Assembly: GCA_018064605.1 (NCBI GenBank)
Contig: JAGHUX010000005.1
Coordinates: 372,001-436,000, forward strand
DNA length: 64,000 nucleotides
Direction: 5' to 3'
DNA from: Candidatus Limimorpha caballi
GTDB taxonomy: Bacteria; Bacteroidota; Bacteroidia; Bacteroidales; F082
The notes beneath the pieces were generated by a model. It worked only from the letters and a program-made list of their open reading frames with translations. It was not told where the DNA came from and searched no databases. Of the stretch, positions 60,943 through 64,000 are shown in pieces. A program made the translations under genes and the position numbers. Position 1 is the first letter of the stretch. The number at the start of each line of letters is the position of its first letter.

Positions 60943-61500
60943 CTATTTTTTCTGGTTTTTAAATGGAAGACCAAACTGCTTCAACAAGGCCATTGCTTCC
61001 TTGTCGGTATTCGCCGATGTGACGAAGGTGATGTCCATGCCGTTGATCTTGTTGACCTTGTCCATGTCGATCTCCGGGAAGATGATCTGCTCGGTGATGC
61101 CGAAGCTGTAGTTGCCGCGGCCGTCGAAGCCCTTGTCGTTGATACCTCTGAAGTCGCGAACACGTGGGAGGGCGACGGCGACCAGGCGTTCGAGGAATTC
61201 GTACATCTTGTCACCGCGCAGCGTCACGCGAACGCCGATCGGGTTGCCACGACGCAACTTGAAGTTTGACACGTCGTGTCTTGAAATTGTCGGAACGGCT
61301 TTCTGTCCGGTGATAGCTGTCATTTCCTCTACACCATAGTCAATCAGCTTCTTGTCGGCGAGAGCTGCGCCGATGCCCTGATTGAGCGAAATTTTCAAAA
61401 GCCGTGGAACCTGCATCACAGTCTTGTACTGGAATTCCTTCATCAATGCAGGCACGATTTCGCTCTTATACTGTTCTCTGAATTTGGGTTGATACTTCAT
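60943..61500 (-). CDS. rplE: 50S ribosomal protein L5
   Basis: This 185-residue 5S rRNA-binding protein contains [20 protein letters not shown] (about 32-51) and [20 protein letters not shown] (about 117-136). Its first base is the last base of the rplX stop (TAATG), so translation is coupled. Confidence 0.98.
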   Translation of the reverse strand: MKYQPKFREQYKSEIVPALMKEFQYKTVMQVPRLLKISLNQGIGAALADKKLIDYGVEEMTAITGQKAVPTISRHDVSNFKLRRGNPIGVRVTLRGDKMYEFLERLVAVALPRVRDFRGINDKGFDGRGNYSFGITEQIIFPEIDMDKVNKINGMDITFVTSANTDKEAMALLKQFGLPFKNQKK

Positions 61501-61820
61501 TATTTAATAACCTCCCCTGATTTTTTTGAATAACGGATTGATTTGCCATTTTCATCTTTTTTGCGGCCGATGCGGCCCGGGGTGCCGTCCTTGTCGCAGA
61601 CCATGATGTTGCTGACGTGGATCGGGGCCTCCTTCTTGATGATACCGCCCTTGGGGTTCTCGGTGCTCGGCTTCGTGTTCTTCGACACGAGGTTCACGCC
61701 GTCGACGATGGCACGCTGCTTCTTCGGGTCAACGCTGAGCACTGTGCCTCTCTTGCCCTTCTGGGTTCCGGATATGATGACTACGCTGTCACCTTTCTTT
61801 ACGAACATTTTAATACTCAT
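61500..61820 (-). CDS. rplX: 50S ribosomal protein L24
   Basis: This 106-residue protein contains the KOW motif in [20 protein letters not shown] (about 8-27) and the L24 segment [20 protein letters not shown]24 starts large-subunit assembly. Confidence 0.98.
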   Translation of the reverse strand: MSIKMFVKKGDSVVIISGTQKGKRGTVLSVDPKKQRAIVDGVNLVSKNTKPSTENPKGGIIKKEAPIHVSNIMVCDKDGTPGRIGRKKDENGKSIRYSKKSGEVIK

Positions 61821-61837
61821 AACTTCTTTCCTTTCTA

Positions 61838-62206
61838 TTAAAGTACCTCAGGTGCAAGAGATACGATTTTCATGTACTGTTTCTCGCGCAATTCCCTCGC
61901 GACCGGTCCGAAGATACGGGTGCCAACCATCTCGCCCTGCCCGTTGAGAAGCACGCACGCGTTGTCGTCGAAGCGGATGTATGACCCGTCGGCGCGGCGC
62001 GTCTCCTTCTTTGTGCGGACTACGACTGCTTTGAACACTGTGCCCTTCTTCGCGTTGCCGCTTGGGAGAGCGTCCTTAACTGAAACCACGATCACGTCGC
62101 CGATACGGGCATAACGCTTTTTGGTTCCGCCTAATACTCTGATGCAGAGCACTTCCTTTGCACCGCTATTGTCGGCTACTGCAAGTCTTGATTCTTGTTG
62201 TAACAT
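61838..62206 (-). CDS. rplN: 50S ribosomal protein L14
   Basis: This 122-residue protein contains [20 protein letters not shown] (about 6-25) and ends [20 protein letters not shown], diagnostic for L14. Its start overlaps the rpsQ stop by one base. Confidence 0.98.
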   Translation of the reverse strand: MLQQESRLAVADNSGAKEVLCIRVLGGTKKRYARIGDVIVVSVKDALPSGNAKKGTVFKAVVVRTKKETRRADGSYIRFDDNACVLLNGQGEMVGTRIFGPVARELREKQYMKIVSLAPEVL

Positions 62207-62463
62207 TACTTGGCCCTTTCTATTATTTCAACGAGTCTCCAACGTTTGTTCTTGCTGAGCGGACGGGTCTCCATGATGCGCACCGTGTCTCCGATGTTGC
62301 ATTCATTGTTCTCGTCGTGTGCGAAGAACCGTGTTGATTTCTTAACGAACTTACCGTAAATCGGGTGTTTTGTGCGACGTTCAATCACTACGACGATCGT
62401 CTTGTCCATCTTGTTGCTGGCAACGACACCGATTCTCTCTTTTCTAAGATTTCTTTCTTCCAT
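62206..62463 (-). CDS. rpsQ: 30S ribosomal protein S17
   Basis: This 85-residue OB-fold protein contains [20 protein letters not shown] (about 12-31) and [20 protein letters not shown] (about 62-81), the S17 signature. Confidence 0.98.
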   Translation of the reverse strand: MEERNLRKERIGVVASNKMDKTIVVVIERRTKHPIYGKFVKKSTRFFAHDENNECNIGDTVRIMETRPLSKNKRWRLVEIIERAK

Positions 62464-62485
62464 GTCTTATTTCCTTTCGTCGTGT

Positions 62486-62692
62486 CTATTTAACGTTCTT
62501 TTCTGCATTCTGACGCTTTGTCAGCTCTGTCAGCATGCGCGCGATCTGTTTGCGGGTTGCTCCGAGCTTGTTCGGATTATCCAATGGGGAAACTGCATGT
62601 TGCATTTTCATCTTGACGTACTCGAGACGCAGGGTCTCGACGCGTTCCATCAGATCAGCAGTACTTAATTCATTGATTGCTTCTTTCTTCAT
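62486..62692 (-). CDS. rpmC: 50S ribosomal protein L29
   Basis: This 68-residue helical protein starts MKKEAINELSTADLMERVET and contains LGATRKQIARMLTELTKRQ. L29 lies at the peptide exit tunnel and contacts SRP and trigger factor. Confidence 0.97.
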   Translation of the reverse strand: MKKEAINELSTADLMERVETLRLEYVKMKMQHAVSPLDNPNKLGATRKQIARMLTELTKRQNAEKNVK

Positions 62693-62706
62693 AGTGCCAA
62701 CTGTTT

Positions 62707-63126
62707 CTATTCGACATAATCTCTTCTAACCACGAACTTTGTTGTTACAGGCAGCTTTTGAGCGGCTAAGCGGAGAGCTTCCTTGGCGACCGCCAGCGGG
62801 ACACCCGCAGCTTCGAAAAGCATGTGACCTGGGGTGACGCGCGCAACGAAGTACTCGACGTCTCCTTTACCTTTACCCATACGAACCTCGAGAGGCTTCT
62901 TGGTGATAGGTTTGTCAGGGAATATTCTGATCCAAATCTGCCCCTCACGTTTCATGTGACGTGTGACAGCTTGACGGGCAGCCTCAATCTGGCGGGCTGT
63001 TATCAGGCATTCCTCCATCGTTTTAATTCCAAAAGAACCGAAGGCGAGCTCATGGCCGCGGAACGCGTTGCCCTTCATTTTGCCTTTCTGGGGTCTTCTG
63101 TATCTTGATCTTTTAGGTTGTAACAT
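62707..63126 (-). CDS. rplP: 50S ribosomal protein L16
   Basis: This 139-residue protein starts [20 protein letters not shown] and contains [20 protein letters not shown] (about 63-82) and RMGKGKG, standard for L16 near the A site. Confidence 0.98.
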   Translation of the reverse strand: MLQPKRSRYRRPQKGKMKGNAFRGHELAFGSFGIKTMEECLITARQIEAARQAVTRHMKREGQIWIRIFPDKPITKKPLEVRMGKGKGDVEYFVARVTPGHMLFEAAGVPLAVAKEALRLAAQKLPVTTKFVVRRDYVE

Positions 63127-63182
63127 CGTTATTTGATTTTATATTACCTTATTTAATTTTGCAGACATCTCTTGCAATGTCT

Positions 63183-63929
63183 TTACTTATTGTTGCTTGG
63201 GCGTTTGGCGCGACGCGGTGCCCCGTTGCCGGGTTTCCTGTCCATGCCGCCGACCTTCTTCTGTGACGCAGGCTGGCTCGACGTCGGAACAAGCTCCGGG
63301 CGACCATAGACCTCGCCCTTGCAGATCCACACCTTGATGCCGATACGGCCGTATGAGGTGTGAGCTTCGACGAGCGAGTAGTCGATGTCAGCGCGGAGGG
63401 TGTGCAACGGGATGCGGCCTTCCTTGATTGATTCCGAGCGTGCGATCTCAGCGCCGCCGATACGACCTGACGCGATGACCTTGATGCCTTCGGCGCCGAT
63501 CCTCATCGTGTCCTGAACGGCCTTCTTCATCGCGCGGCGGTATGCCACACGGCCTTCGATCTGCTTCGCGATTGAGCTTGCCACGATGAACGCGTCAAGT
63601 TCAGGGCGTTTGATCTCGCTGATGTTGATCTGGATGTCCTTGCCGATGAGCTTCTTCACTTCTTCCTTGAGCTTTTCAACCTCTGTGCCTCCCTTGCCGA
63701 TGATGACACCCGGGCGGGCTGTGAAGATTGTCACGGTCACGAGTTTGATCGAGCGTTCGATGCCGATCTTCGAGATACCTGCCTTGCTACCGAGACGTGC
63801 GTTGAGATACTTGCGGATCTTGTCGTCTTCCCCGATGTTCTTGGCTGTATCCTTGCCACAGTACCAGTTTGAGTCCCAACCTTTGATGACTCCGAGTCTT
63901 AGACCTATTGGATGAGTTTTCTGTCCCAT
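63183..63929 (-). CDS. rpsC: 30S ribosomal protein S3
   Basis: This 248-residue protein has the N-terminal [20 protein letters not shown], a KH domain with [20 protein letters not shown] (about 72-91), and the C-terminal [20 protein letters not shown] (about 189-208). A basic tail follows, rich in lysine, arginine and asparagine. It lines the mRNA entry channel. Confidence 0.98.
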   Translation of the reverse strand: MGQKTHPIGLRLGVIKGWDSNWYCGKDTAKNIGEDDKIRKYLNARLGSKAGISKIGIERSIKLVTVTIFTARPGVIIGKGGTEVEKLKEEVKKLIGKDIQINISEIKRPELDAFIVASSIAKQIEGRVAYRRAMKKAVQDTMRIGAEGIKVIASGRIGGAEIARSESIKEGRIPLHTLRADIDYSLVEAHTSYGRIGIKVWICKGEVYGRPELVPTSSQPASQKKVGGMDRKPGNGAPRRAKRPSNNK

Positions 63930-63941
63930 TTTAATCTTTTT

Positions 63942-64000
63942 TTATTCTTCAACATTAGCTTCTGCGGCTTTCATATCTGCGATTCTGCTATCGACGATGA
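63942..64000 (-). CDS. rplV: 50S ribosomal protein L22, 3' end only
   Basis: The minus frame entering from the window edge reads IVDSRIADMKAAEANVEE and then stops at 63944-63942, 12 bases before rpsC. The position between rpsC and the window edge, where rplV belongs in the S10 operon, gives the assignment. The visible acidic tail alone is not diagnostic. Confidence 0.75.
   Translation of the reverse strand, partial: IVDSRIADMKAAEANVEE

Overview
This window looks like part of a chromosome from a Bacteroidota member, most likely order Bacteroidales. Three things point that way. Many genes are preceded by the Bacteroidota -7 promoter type (TA-N2-TTTG: TATTTTTG, TATCTTTG or TACCTTTG). Several genes are typical of the phylum (DUF4301, DUF1015 behind serC-serA, DUF5723, type B L31, a primary sigma factor without region 1.1). 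The ribosomal cluster carries map between secY and infA. Species cannot be named from the sequence alone.

Layout. 1-2.6 kb: the 5' two-thirds of a beta-class (type III Mod-like) DNA methyltransferase that runs off the left edge, with a long upstream region holding a striking long-range hairpin, then the remnant of an IS4-type insertion sequence. 2.6-8 kb: ferritin, DUF4301, a methylmalonyl-CoA decarboxylase-like crotonase, a small HTH-like protein, a sigma-like protein and an unknown divergent gene. 8-11.3 kb: the thrS-infC-rpmI-rplT translation operon, in which infC appears to start at AUA. 11.4-17.4 kb: an orphan oligopeptide-binding lipoprotein, unknown genes, Lon and L31. 17.5-22 kb: an acyl-CoA-reductase-like gene divergent from serC-serA-DUF1015. 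22-25.8 kb: a three-gene envelope/lipoprotein operon with a duplicated C-terminal domain, and a rod-shaped candidate ncRNA. 25.9-39.7 kb: mostly housekeeping genes (arginase family, YebC, O-antigen ligase-like, GcvT, DUF5723, antiporter, S15, PNPase, primary sigma factor). 39.8-50 kb: an A+T-richer defence island. 50-52.3 kb: rpe and pepD. 52.4-64 kb: the spc/alpha ribosomal operons on the minus strand, from rplQ back to the 3' end of rplV.

The two most interesting items are these. (1) The defence island has the order hsdR - TrlF-like PHP/SMC-type ATPase - hsdS - satD - DUF3307 - hsdM. The PHP-ATPase sits inside the type I restriction operon much as the anticodon nuclease PrrC does in other bacteria. 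SatD has the layout of a class III nucleotide-cyclase fold followed by a C-terminal HTH, is translationally coupled to a polytopic membrane protein, and is co-transcribed with hsdM from a promoter covered by a perfect 10-bp inverted repeat. (2) Three sites carry GTAAC-N16-GTACTAT: upstream of the sigma-like gene, upstream of its divergent neighbour, and 6 kb away upstream of the oligopeptide-binding lipoprotein. This looks like a small autoregulated alternative-sigma regulon.

Other recurring features are short 7-8-bp tandem repeats in several intergenic spacers just before start codons, and strong bidirectional terminators between convergent genes.
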